From RBG-16-66-20 sp040752005 (GTDB lineage: Bacteria; Pseudomonadota; Gammaproteobacteria; Burkholderiales; SG8-39): a stretch of 64,000 bases of DNA. The stretch is from positions 62,001-126,000 of the forward strand of contig JBFMFX010000010.1 in the NCBI GenBank assembly GCA_040752005.1. Direction: 5' to 3'. This document shows, piece after piece, positions 31,035 to 42,495 of the stretch; within the stretch, counting starts at the first letter, position 1, and each line of letters opens with the position of its first letter. The notes beneath the pieces were generated by a model. It was not told the DNA's origin, searched no databases, and saw only the letters and a program-made list of their open reading frames with translations. Position numbers and translations under genes: made by a program.

Positions 31035-32186
31035 TCAGCCCCGGTAGAGCTTGATCGCCGAGGCCGCGAGAATGGCCGCGAGGATGAGGCTCAGGACCGC
31101 GCTCGGGACCGCGCCGAACGAAAGGCTGCCGGCGAGCGCGCCGAGCACCGAACCCGCCGCCATCCACCCGACGAGCGCGCGGCGCTCGAGCGCCTCGATC
31201 CAGCCGGAGCTGCCCCGCAGGCGCCAGAGCGCGACCAGGATCGTCGGCGTGCTCACCGCGAGCGAGAGCGTGCCGGCGAGCTTGAGTTCGGCGCCGAACA
31301 GCAGAACGAAGCTCGGGATCAGAAGCTCCCCGCCGGCGACGCCAAGCAGGCTGCTGACGAGCCCGATCAGCGCGCCCACGGCGGCGCCGGCCGCGAGCCC
31401 CGCAACGCCTCCGAGCGGTGCGGAGGCCGACGACGGGAGCGCCCCGTGCAGCGCGATCAGCACCGCGAGGGCACCGAGCAGCGTTCCGACGATCCGGTGA
31501 AGGGCGCGTCGCCCCACCTGCGCGGCGATGCTTGCGCCGGCGTACGCCCCCGCGATGGATCCGGCGGCGAGCATCGCCGCGGGCCACGCGAACGCGGCGA
31601 GCGCTCCGGGCTCGTGCTGTGCAAGGCGTGCCGCGAGCGCGCAGACCACCGTCGCGAGGCTGATCAGGAGGTTGGCCGCGATCGCGGCACGCAGGCGCAC
31701 GCCGAACCAGCCGACAAGCGCGGGTAGGCGGAATTCGGCGCCGCCCAGCCCGATCAGTCCGCCAACGTAGCCGATGAGGGCGCCCGTGCCGAGAGGCTTC
31801 CATGCGGCATCGCGCACGGGCCGAGCGCCTCTGGCCGGCTCGAGGCCCTGTTCGGCCATGCGCCGCAGCACCGCTTGCGCGGCGCGCTGCGGCGCCTCGC
31901 CGGCGAGCGCGCGCGCATCCACCACGAGCTGCGGCTGCAGGGCCTGGACGATGCGCTCGAGCGGCTCGGCCGCGATCGGTATCGCCCGGCCGCAGCGCAC
32001 CATGCGGACGAGGTCGTCCAGCCTGCGCGCGCGCTTCGCGAGCACGCCCTCGAGACGGGCGTGATCTTCGCAACCGCTCGCGTGCTCGGGATCCCGCTGC
32101 AGAACGACGCGATGACCGGCGCGGTAGAGCACCGACGCGATCGCGGCGCCGACTTCGCCGTTGCCGGAAATGACGACCGTGGCCAT
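31035..32186 (-). CDS. Fusion of a Rossmann-type (YqeB/EF2563-like) domain with a TauE/SafE permease
   Basis: 383 residues in two parts. Residues 1-125 are soluble and Rossmann-like: VVISGNGEVGAAIASVLYRAG (GxGxxGxx(A/G)), then a VDARAL strand near residue 90; this resembles the N-part of the YqeB/EF2563 family of molybdenum hydroxylase accessory proteins, from memory. Residues about 133-383 form a TSUP permease with two repeats, GYVGGLIGLGGAEFRLPALVGWF and ALIGLVSSLLGVAGGELLIPSF. TauE-type permeases move sulfite, thiosulfate or sulfonates. No stop or frameshift separates the parts, so it is a true fusion in the sequence given. It converges on the MFS gene. Confidence 0.8.
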   Translation of the reverse strand: MATVVISGNGEVGAAIASVLYRAGHRVVLQRDPEHASGCEDHARLEGVLAKRARRLDDLVRMVRCGRAIPIAAEPLERIVQALQPQLVVDARALAGEAPQRAAQAVLRRMAEQGLEPARGARPVRDAAWKPLGTGALIGYVGGLIGLGGAEFRLPALVGWFGVRLRAAIAANLLISLATVVCALAARLAQHEPGALAAFAWPAAMLAAGSIAGAYAGASIAAQVGRRALHRIVGTLLGALAVLIALHGALPSSASAPLGGVAGLAAGAAVGALIGLVSSLLGVAGGELLIPSFVLLFGAELKLAGTLSLAVSTPTILVALWRLRGSSGWIEALERRALVGWMAAGSVLGALAGSLSFGAVPSAVLSLILAAILAASAIKLYRG

Positions 32187-32226
32187 CGGTGCAATGTCGG
32201 GAAGACGTTGCGGATGCAGGAAGTGT

Positions 32227-34032
32227 TCAGGACTTGCCGATCGCCGCCCTCAGCTCGGCGAGTTCCGCCTCGCCGAGCGTTTCTTTTTCCAGCAGCAGCT
32301 TCGCGCCGCGCTCCAGGACGGCGCGCTCGCGGCTGAGGATCTCGACCGCACGCTCGAAGGCGCGCTGCACGATCTCGCGCACCGCGATGTCAATCTCGCG
32401 CGCGGTGTCCTCGCTGAATTCGCGCGGCGTCGCGGTCGGCACGCCGAGCAGGCTCGGCCGCTCCTCGTCGTAGGCGACATGCCCGAGCTTCTCGACCATG
32501 CCGTAGCGCAGCGCCATCGAGCGTGCGATGCCGGTCACCTTGGCCAGATCGTCGGCGGCCCCGGTCGAAAGGTGGCCGAAGACGATATGCTCGGCGGCGC
32601 GCCCGCCGAGGAGCACCGCCATCTTGTTTTCCAGCTCCTCGCGGGTCATCAGAAAGCGGTCCTCGGTCGGGCGCTGGATGGTGTAGCCGAGCGCACCCAC
32701 GCCGCGCGGAATGATCGAGATCTTGTGCACCGGATCGGAGCCCGGGGTCGCCATCGCCACCAGCGCATGGCCCATCTCGTGGTAGGCGACCACGCGCCGT
32801 TCCTTTTCGTTCAGCACCCGGTTCTTCTTCTCCAGCCCGGCGACGATGCGCTCGACCGCGTGCGTGAAGTCTTCCATCGTCACCGCTTCCGCGCCGCGGC
32901 GCGTGGCGAGCAGCGCCGCCTCGTTCACGAGGTTGGCCAGATCCGCCCCGGAGAAGCCCGGCGTCAGGCCGGCGATTTTCTCGGCGTCCACCGAGGGATC
33001 GAGCTTCACCTTCTTCATGTGCACGGCGAGGATCTGGACGCGTCCCTTCTTGTCCGGTCGGTCCACCAGCACCTGGCGGTCGAAGCGCCCGGCGCGCAAC
33101 AGCGCCGGGTCGAGGATCTCCGGCCGGTTGGTCGCGGCAAGCAGCACCAGTCCGGTGGACGGATCGAACCCGTCCAGTTCCACCAGCAGTTGATTGAGGG
33201 TCTGCTCCTTCTCGTCGTGGCCGCCCAGTATTCCGGTGCCGCGCGCCCGGCCGAGCGCGTCCAGCTCGTCAATGAAGATGATCGCCGGGGCCTTCTGCCG
33301 CGCCTGCTCGAACAGGTCGCGCACGCGCGCTGCGCCCACGCCCACGAACATCTCGACGAATTCGGAGCCCGAGATGGAGAAAAACGGCACGCCCGCCTCG
33401 CCCGCCACCGCGCGCGCCAGCAGCGTCTTGCCGGTACCTGGCGGACCGACGAGCAGCACCCCCTTCGGGATGCGCGCCCCGAGCCGGCTGTACTTCTGCG
33501 GGTCCTTGAGGAACTCGACGACTTCCTGCAGCTCCTGCTTCGCCTCGTCCACCCCGGCGACGTCGGCAAAAGTGACTCCGGTCTGCTTCTCGACGTACAC
33601 CTTGGCGCGGCTCTTGCCGATGCTCATGAATCCGCCCATGCCGGTCTGGTTGGCGAAGCGGCGGGCGAGCAGGTACCACACGCCGAAGAAGACGAGGGCC
33701 GGAACGATCCAGGAAAGCAGATCGCGCAGGAACGTGCTCTCGACCACCCGGGTGTAGGGCACGCCGTACTTCGAGAGCCACTGCGCCAGATCGGGCTCGA
33801 CGCGGTTGGCGATGGCCACGGTCTTGCGCCCTTCCGGATTCTTCAGCCTGCCGGTGATGTGACGCTCGCTGACGAGCACCTCGGCGATCTTGCCCTCCTT
33901 GAGGAGCTGCTCGAACTCGCTGAACGGTACGACTTCCACCATCTGCGCCTGCTGCCACCACTGCTGGACGAGCAACACGGCCAGGACGGCAAAAATCAGG
34001 TAGGCGAGGTTGAACTGGGTCTGTTTTTCCAT
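32227..34032 (-). CDS. ftsH: ATP-dependent zinc metalloprotease FtsH
   Basis: 601 residues, some 30-40 shorter than E. coli FtsH, with the usual acidic C-terminal tail missing. TM helices at about 8-25 and 106-122 flank a periplasmic domain. AAA module: Walker A GPPGTGKT (196-203), Walker B IIFIDELDALG, SRH with the NRPEILDPALLRAGRFDR segment. The Zn site is HEMGH (418-422; HEAGH is common), with Asp in the later GAADDLAK segment. It degrades membrane and short-lived cytoplasmic proteins. It is divergent from clpB, sharing a 156-bp region. Confidence 0.95.
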   Translation of the reverse strand: MEKQTQFNLAYLIFAVLAVLLVQQWWQQAQMVEVVPFSEFEQLLKEGKIAEVLVSERHITGRLKNPEGRKTVAIANRVEPDLAQWLSKYGVPYTRVVESTFLRDLLSWIVPALVFFGVWYLLARRFANQTGMGGFMSIGKSRAKVYVEKQTGVTFADVAGVDEAKQELQEVVEFLKDPQKYSRLGARIPKGVLLVGPPGTGKTLLARAVAGEAGVPFFSISGSEFVEMFVGVGAARVRDLFEQARQKAPAIIFIDELDALGRARGTGILGGHDEKEQTLNQLLVELDGFDPSTGLVLLAATNRPEILDPALLRAGRFDRQVLVDRPDKKGRVQILAVHMKKVKLDPSVDAEKIAGLTPGFSGADLANLVNEAALLATRRGAEAVTMEDFTHAVERIVAGLEKKNRVLNEKERRVVAYHEMGHALVAMATPGSDPVHKISIIPRGVGALGYTIQRPTEDRFLMTREELENKMAVLLGGRAAEHIVFGHLSTGAADDLAKVTGIARSMALRYGMVEKLGHVAYDEERPSLLGVPTATPREFSEDTAREIDIAVREIVQRAFERAVEILSRERAVLERGAKLLLEKETLGEAELAELRAAIGKS

Positions 34033-34127
34033 GCGCCGAGCCGGGAGCGTAGCCCAAATCAAGGTCGGGGCGCACCGGCACGATCACAAGCCTTTGATCC
34101 GGATCAGAGGCTGGCCGTCGGCGGGTG

Positions 34128-34155
34128 CTTGAATCGCGGGTCAGGGGCCCCATGT
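34128..34155 (+). promoter_or_regulatory. Sigma32 (heat-shock) promoter of clpB
   Basis: CTTGAA (34128-34133), 14-bp spacer, CCCCATGT (34148-34155). This is an almost perfect match to the RpoH consensus CTTGAA-N(11-16)-CCCCATnT. The expected start near 34162 leaves a 5' UTR of about 27 nt with GAAGGA before the clpB ATG. On the opposite strand a much weaker CTTGTG/CCCCGACCT pair precedes ftsH and is only suggestive. Confidence 0.88.
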
Positions 34156-34188
34156 AGGGCAAAGGTTCCGCCCAGAAGGATCAAGGAC

Positions 34189-36804
<2,616 letters not shown>

Positions 36805-36810
36805 CAGCAA

Positions 36811-36844
36811 GAACGGGGTCAGACCCGGGTCTGACCCTGTTTTC
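36811..36844. repeat. Palindromic repeat, copy 1 (between clpB and yqgE-like)
   Basis: GGGTCAGACCC directly followed by GGGTCTGACCC is a perfect 22-bp palindrome, flanked by AAC(G) and (T)GTTTTC. The 17-base right part CTGACCCTGTTTTCGGG is identical in copy 2 at 48013-48046. It has T-runs on both sides, so it can end transcription in both directions between the convergent genes. Not a mobile element by itself in what is visible; no transposase is near. Confidence 0.85.
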
Positions 36845-37473
36845 GGGTCGAGGCGGGCGCGGATGCGGCGGGCCTGGTTGAGGAGCTCCTCCCAGAGCCC
36901 CTCGGTGTTCTTGCGAAAGACGGTGTCCAGATCGGCCGGCATCACCGACCACAGGCCGCGGTCAATCTCGCTTTTCAACTCTCCCGGGCGCCAGCCGACG
37001 TAGCCGACGTAGTAGCGCGCCTCGTTGGGCGTGGTTTCGATGACGTGGTCAATGGTGGCGGCGCGAAACGCGAGGTAAAGGTTCTTCATCATCGGCACCG
37101 CGCCCGCACCGGGCGAGGTTTCCGCCTTCACCAGCGCCACCAGCGCGCCACGCGAGAACGGCCCGCCATAGTAGACCGGGTCCACCACCTTTTTCGACGG
37201 TTCGTGCTCGGGAAACAGACTGGCGAGCGCGCGCCGCGTCGGCCGATTGAGGATCACGCCGACATGCCCGCCGTTGGGCGCGGGTGCGGCGATCAGCACC
37301 GTCTGCCGGTAATCCAGGTCAATGAGCGACGGGTGAGCGACGAGGAGGACAGCCTCGTCGTCCTGCGCCGCAGCAGGCGCGGCCCAGATCGCTCCGGCGG
37401 CTAGCAGCAAACCGGCGAGTGCTCTGGCGAGAGCGGCCATCTTGAAGACTATTGTAATGCCGAAAGCGTGGTG

Positions 37474-38340
37474 CTATTTTGAGGTTGGGAGGTCGCGGTC
37501 GCGGGATTCCGGGCGACCTGTCCGGATACTGCGACGCAGGGAGCGCCGCCGGCAAGACGGTGGCGTGTGCAGCGGCCTCCGGGCGCGGCGTTCTGCCGCG
37601 TTAAAGAGCGCGCCGCTCTTGCGGCGCCGCCCGGGGATTCCGGGCCTTAAAGCCCCGCCGAGTGCGGGGCTTTCCGTTTGCCGGGCGCTCGCCGGCGATC
37701 GCATCCGGTTCCCCGCCGCGGATGCGGCGATCGTGTGTGCGCCTCCGCCATCCGTGGTCGGCTTGGGCGCGGTGGCCTTTTGCACCAGCTCCTCCCACAT
37801 GTTTTCCGTGTTCCTGCGAAACACCGTCTCGACGTCCGCCGGCAGCACGAACCAGCCGTCACGGGCAAGCTCGCTTTCGAGTTGTCGCGGCGCCCAGCCC
37901 GAGAACCCGGCGTAGAGCCGGTAGCGGCGCGACGAATCGGCGAGCAGCTCGCGGATATTCTGCGGGTGCATCGTCAGCCACACGCCGCGCAAGACGTGAA
38001 AGGCCGGCGCCGAAGGCAGGGTCTCGCTCCGAAAAAGCGCGATCACCGCCCGCCGCAGGACCGGGCCGCCTTCGAACACGCGATCCTTGTAATTCGCCAC
38101 GCCGGGCTCGTCGGGTAGAAACCGCGCCAGCGGCTCGCGCAGCGGCCGGTTGAGGATGACGCCGACCGTGCTTGCATCATCGGTTTGCGTGACGAGGACC
38201 ACCGTGCGCCTGAAGTTCGGGTCGAGCAATCCCGGCTTGGCGACCAGGAGCAGCCCGTTCGGGGGCGGCAGCGGCTGGCCGAGCGCGGCGCTGGTCGCGG
38301 CAAGCAGCACGAGGAACGCGGCGAGCGCAAGCGTCCGCAT
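37474..38340 (-). CDS. YqgE/AlgH-family protein with signal peptide (copy 2), odd C-terminal extension
   Basis: 288 residues from ATG 38340. Signal peptide ends near ALG (about residue 22). The YqgE domain covers about residues 28-190: LLVAKPGLLDPNFRRTVVLV, VGVILNRPLREPL, EGGPVLRRAVIALFRSE, AGFSGWAPRQLESELARDGW. After LVQKATAPKP the frame stays open for about 95 more residues of Arg/Ser/Pro-rich sequence with no family support, passing through a terminator-like hairpin (37649-37673). The original stop codon was probably lost or the true end is earlier by an undetected base change. Likely a tandem duplicate of the downstream copy. Confidence 0.8.
   Translation of the reverse strand: MRTLALAAFLVLLAATSAALGQPLPPPNGLLLVAKPGLLDPNFRRTVVLVTQTDDASTVGVILNRPLREPLARFLPDEPGVANYKDRVFEGGPVLRRAVIALFRSETLPSAPAFHVLRGVWLTMHPQNIRELLADSSRRYRLYAGFSGWAPRQLESELARDGWFVLPADVETVFRRNTENMWEELVQKATAPKPTTDGGGAHTIAASAAGNRMRSPASARQTESPALGGALRPGIPGRRRKSGALFNAAERRARRPLHTPPSCRRRSLRRSIRTGRPESRDRDLPTSK
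37649..37673 (-). terminator. Terminator-like hairpin after the YqgE domain of copy 2
   Basis: AAAGCCCCGC (37649-37658), 5-nt loop, GCGGGGCTTT (37664-37673). The arms are perfect and end in A/T runs on both strands, the form of a bidirectional terminator. On the minus strand it lies inside the open reading frame of copy 2, about 180 nt before its stop, which is not expected in a coding region. The rest of 37441-37770 shows other GC-rich inverted repeats but no gene on either strand that I can support. Confidence 0.7.
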
Positions 38341-38347
38341 CGGCCGA

Positions 38348-38974
38348 TTATGCGGCCAGCGCCGTGCCCCAGCAGTTCCAGGCGAGCACTCGCGGCCCGG
38401 GGAGATACCCGCACTGCAGGTCATCCGATCGGAAGCCGGACGCGCGCAGCAGCGCCGGCACGTCGCGATCCAGCCGGCAACCGCCGGCGAGCTTCGACCA
38501 AAGCGGCGTGAGCCGCGCCTGCCAGCGGCGCACGGCAGGGTCGGGCGCCAGCCCGTGCTCGCAGAAAAGCAGCCTGCCCTCCGGTTTCAGCACGCGCCGC
38601 ATCTCGGCGAGAGCCGCGAGCGGATCGGCGACGCTGCAGAGCGTGTAGGTGACGAGCACGGTATCGAAGCTCGCATCGCGAAACGGGATGCGCTCGGCCG
38701 GCGCTCCGATCAGCTCCGGTTCGACGCCGGCGCGTCGCGCGCGGCGGCGCGCTCGGGCGAGCATCGCCAGACCGGGGTCGAGGCCGATCACCGTCGTGAT
38801 CCCCCCCTTGTCGTAGTGCGCGAGGTTGCGGCCGGTGCCGATCCCGACTTCGAGCACGCGCCCGCGCGCGAGCGGCACGATTCTCTCGCGCTGGCGCCGC
38901 ACCGGAGCGATACCGCACGCGAGATCGGTGAGCAGGGGAAGCAGGTGACGCTCGTACCAGTTCCGCTCAGCCAT
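38348..38974 (-). CDS. Class I SAM-dependent methyltransferase
   Basis: 208 residues. Motif I is VLEVGIGTGRNLAHY (about residues 36-50), followed by GLDPGLAMLARARRRA, motif II-like FDTVLVTYTLCSVADP, and LKPEGRLLFCEHG. The set resembles the UbiE/phosphatidylethanolamine N-methyltransferase-like group of small methyltransferases. The substrate is unknown. Its ATG lies 8 nt inside the 3' end of the DUF423 gene, so they are co-translated, and its stop is 7 nt before the second yqgE-like start. Confidence 0.87.
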   Translation of the reverse strand: MAERNWYERHLLPLLTDLACGIAPVRRQRERIVPLARGRVLEVGIGTGRNLAHYDKGGITTVIGLDPGLAMLARARRRARRAGVEPELIGAPAERIPFRDASFDTVLVTYTLCSVADPLAALAEMRRVLKPEGRLLFCEHGLAPDPAVRRWQARLTPLWSKLAGGCRLDRDVPALLRASGFRSDDLQCGYLPGPRVLAWNCWGTALAA

Positions 38975-39335
38975 TCGCGACCGCCCAGGCAAGCGCAAGC
39001 CAGCCAGCGAGCAGCGCCACACCGCCCACCGGTGTCACCGCGCCGAGCCAGCGGGGCGCGCCGAGCCCGAGCGCGTAGAGCGTTCCCGAGAAAAGCACCG
39101 TTCCGGCGACGAACAGCCAGCCGCTTGCGGCGAGCGCGGGTCCCGGCCAGCGCGTGAACGCCCAGCCGACCGCGAGCAGCGCCAGCGCGTGGTACATCTG
39201 GTAGCGCACGCCGAGCTCGAAGGTGGCGAGCCCCTCGGCGCCGACGCGACCCTTGAGCGCGTGCGCCGCGAACGCGCCAAGGCCCACCGAGAGAAACCCG
39301 GACAGCGCGCCGAGCGCGAAGAAGAGCCTTTCCAT
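38967..39335 (-). CDS. DUF423 family membrane protein
   Basis: 122 residues with four TM helices. Markers of the family: LGALSGFLSVGLGAFAAHALKG, FELGVRYQMYHALALLAVGW, LFVAGTVLFSGTLYALGLG and a C-terminal AVTPVGGVALLAGWLALA. DUF423 proteins are inner-membrane proteins of unknown function. The reading frame is open upstream of ATG 39335 and contains a fragment of another gene; homology to DUF423 starts at this ATG. Followed by the methyltransferase gene with overlap. Confidence 0.93.
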   Translation of the reverse strand: MERLFFALGALSGFLSVGLGAFAAHALKGRVGAEGLATFELGVRYQMYHALALLAVGWAFTRWPGPALAASGWLFVAGTVLFSGTLYALGLGAPRWLGAVTPVGGVALLAGWLALAWAVANG

Positions 39336-39556
39336 GCGCCGATTGTGCCCCGGACGCCCCGCCGCGACCAGTCTCGTCCTCGCCCTCCGAGCGAGCTTCG
39401 CCATCAGGTAGTGCCATTCGAAGTCGAGCTGGCCGCGGGTGACCGCGAGCCGCCCGCTGGTGCGCGCGCGGGCGATTTTCCTGGCGTCGAACGCGTAGCC
39501 GCGCCGTTTCGCTTGCTCATGCACCGCGCGCAGGTACGCCGCGACCGCAGCCACCG
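39336..39556 (-). pseudogene. Remnant of a pyrimidine-dimer DNA glycosylase-like gene (C-terminal part)
   Basis: The frame preceding DUF423 reads VAAVAAYLRAVHEQAKRRGY, then FDARKIARA, and VTRGQLDFEWHYLMAKLARR. This closely resembles the end of bacterial pyrimidine dimer DNA glycosylase/endonuclease V proteins (Pyr_excise family), from memory. The N-terminal about 60 residues with the catalytic end are missing. There is no stop before DUF423, so the frame runs in. It is best seen as a decayed fragment. Confidence 0.45.
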
Positions 39557-39712
39557 GCGAGCGCCGCGCGAAGCGCAGTCTCCTGCCGGTGCACCTGCCC
39601 GAGATGATCGAAAGCTTCGGGGTGTTTCGCCGCGGCCGCAGTGGCGCTGCGCGCCACGGCCGCGGCCGATCTCGCGCCGCTCGAGACGGCGCCGCCCGCA
39701 AGCAGCGCGCAT

Positions 39713-39832
39713 CTACTTCGTCATGCACTCGAGCATGAACTTGCGGCCCGTCTCGCGCCACAGATTCCTCTCGATCGCCTGATTGAAGCCCGCCTCGTGC
39801 TTCGCAGGGTCCTTGACCGAACGCTCGTCGGC
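39713..39832 (-). pseudogene. Unidentified C-terminal gene fragment
   Basis: 39 codons read DERSVKDPAKHEAGFNQAIE then RNLWRETGRKFMLECMTK and a stop. The composition (Lys, Asn, Phe, Met) looks like real protein, unlike the Arg/Ala-rich noise on either side, but no start or upstream domain remains. I cannot name the family. The remaining bases 39557-39712 and 39833-40082 hold no gene I can support. Confidence 0.35.
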
Positions 39833-40082
39833 CGCCGAGCATGGGGATTGCGTGCGCCGTAATGCCCGGCGCCGTAAGGCGAGCACGGCCCGGATCCCTT
39901 GCCCGGCCACCGCCGCGCGTTTGCGCTGGACTGCGTGGCGCAGGAGCTATTCGGCCCCGCGCGGTCGCCTCGACCACGAGATTTACGCGCAGGTGCGCCG
40001 CGGAGGCGGGTGCGGGGCGGCGAGCCCGCTCCGTCACCTCGCACGACGAGGCAAGCCCGCCGCGCCTGCGGAGCTGCGTCTT

Positions 40083-41281
<1,199 letters not shown>

Positions 41282-41285
<4 letters not shown>

Positions 41286-42493
41286 GACTTCACCCTTTCG
41301 AGAATGACGGCGAGGCCCTGTCCGACGCCGATGCAGAGCGACACCGCCGCATACCTTGCGCCGGTTTCCTGAAGCTGGCGCGAGACGGTGAGCGCAAGGC
41401 GCGCACCCGAGCATCCGAGCGGATGCCCGATCGCGATCGCGCCGCCGTTGGGGTTGACGCGCGAGTCCTTGAAGTCCACCTGCAACAGCTTGAGGCAGCC
41501 GAGCACCTGACTCGCGAAGGCCTCGTTGATCTCGATGATGTCCATGTCCTTGAGCGCGAGCCCGGCGCGCTCCAGCGCCTTCGGGATCGCGTACGCGGGC
41601 CCGACGCCCATGATGCGCGGCTCGACCGCGGCCGAGGCGGCGGCGAGGATCCGCGCCATCGGCTTCCTGCCGCGCTTCTCGCCCCACTTGCGGCTCGCGA
41701 CCACAAGGGCCGCCGCGCCGTCGTTCACGCCGGAGGCGTTGCCGGCGGTGACCACGCCGCCCTCGAAAAGGGGCTTGAGCTTGGCGAGCGCCTCGAGCGT
41801 CGAGTCGCGCCGCGGGTGCTCGTCCACGCTCACGACCTCGGGCGCCGCGTCCTTCCTCTTCGCCGGCAGCGTGATCGGCAGGATCTCGCCCTTGTAGAAG
41901 CCCTCGGCCTCGGCCCTGGCGTACTTCTTCTGCGAGGCGAGGGCGAACTCGTCGGACTGCTCGCGCGTGATGCCGAATTCCTTTGCGACGTTGTCGCCGG
42001 TCTGCGGCATCGAGTGATCGCCGTACAGCTTCGCGAACCTCGGATTGGTGAAGCGCGAGCCGATCGTGCTGTCGTACATCTTCACCTCGCGCGAATACGG
42101 CGTCTCCGCCTTGCCGATCACGTAAGGCGCGCGGGTCATGCTCTCGACGCCTCCGGCGATGTACAGATCGCCTTCGCCGGCGCTGATCGCGCGCGCGGCG
42201 TCCACCACCGCCTGCAGTCCGGAGGCGCACAGCCGGTTCACCGTGACGCCGGGCACCGTGGGCGGCAGGCCCGCCAGCAGCGCGGCGAAGCGCGCGACGT
42301 TGCGGCAGTCCTCGCCCGACTGCGTGACGCAGCCGAGCACGACGTCGCTGATCTCCTCGGGCTCGATCGAGTTGCGCTTCACGACCTCGGCGATCACTTC
42401 GCCGGCAAGGTCGTCGGGCCGGATCCCGGCGAGCTTGCCGGCGTGCCGGCCGATCGGCGAGCGGATTCCGTCGTAGATGTAGGCGTCGAGCAT
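41282..42493 (-). CDS. Acetyl-CoA acetyltransferase / 3-oxoadipyl-CoA-type thiolase
   Basis: 403 residues. Thiolase catalytic residues: Cys89 in NRLCASGLQAV, His in GHPLGCSGAR, and the C-terminal SLCIGVGQG Cys. The N-terminus DAYIYDGIRSPIGRHAGKL is like PcaF/PaaJ 3-oxoadipyl-CoA thiolases, so adipyl- or acetoacetyl-CoA may be the substrate. It cleaves a 3-ketoacyl-CoA with CoA. It starts 2 nt after the hydroxyacyl-CoA dehydrogenase stop and overlaps gcdH. Confidence 0.93.
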
Positions 42494-42495
42494 GT

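Noticed and set aside
34033..34127. Second strong sigma32 promoter for ftsH
   Set aside because: CTTGTG and CCCCGACCT are poor matches compared with the clpB promoter; kept only as a remark.
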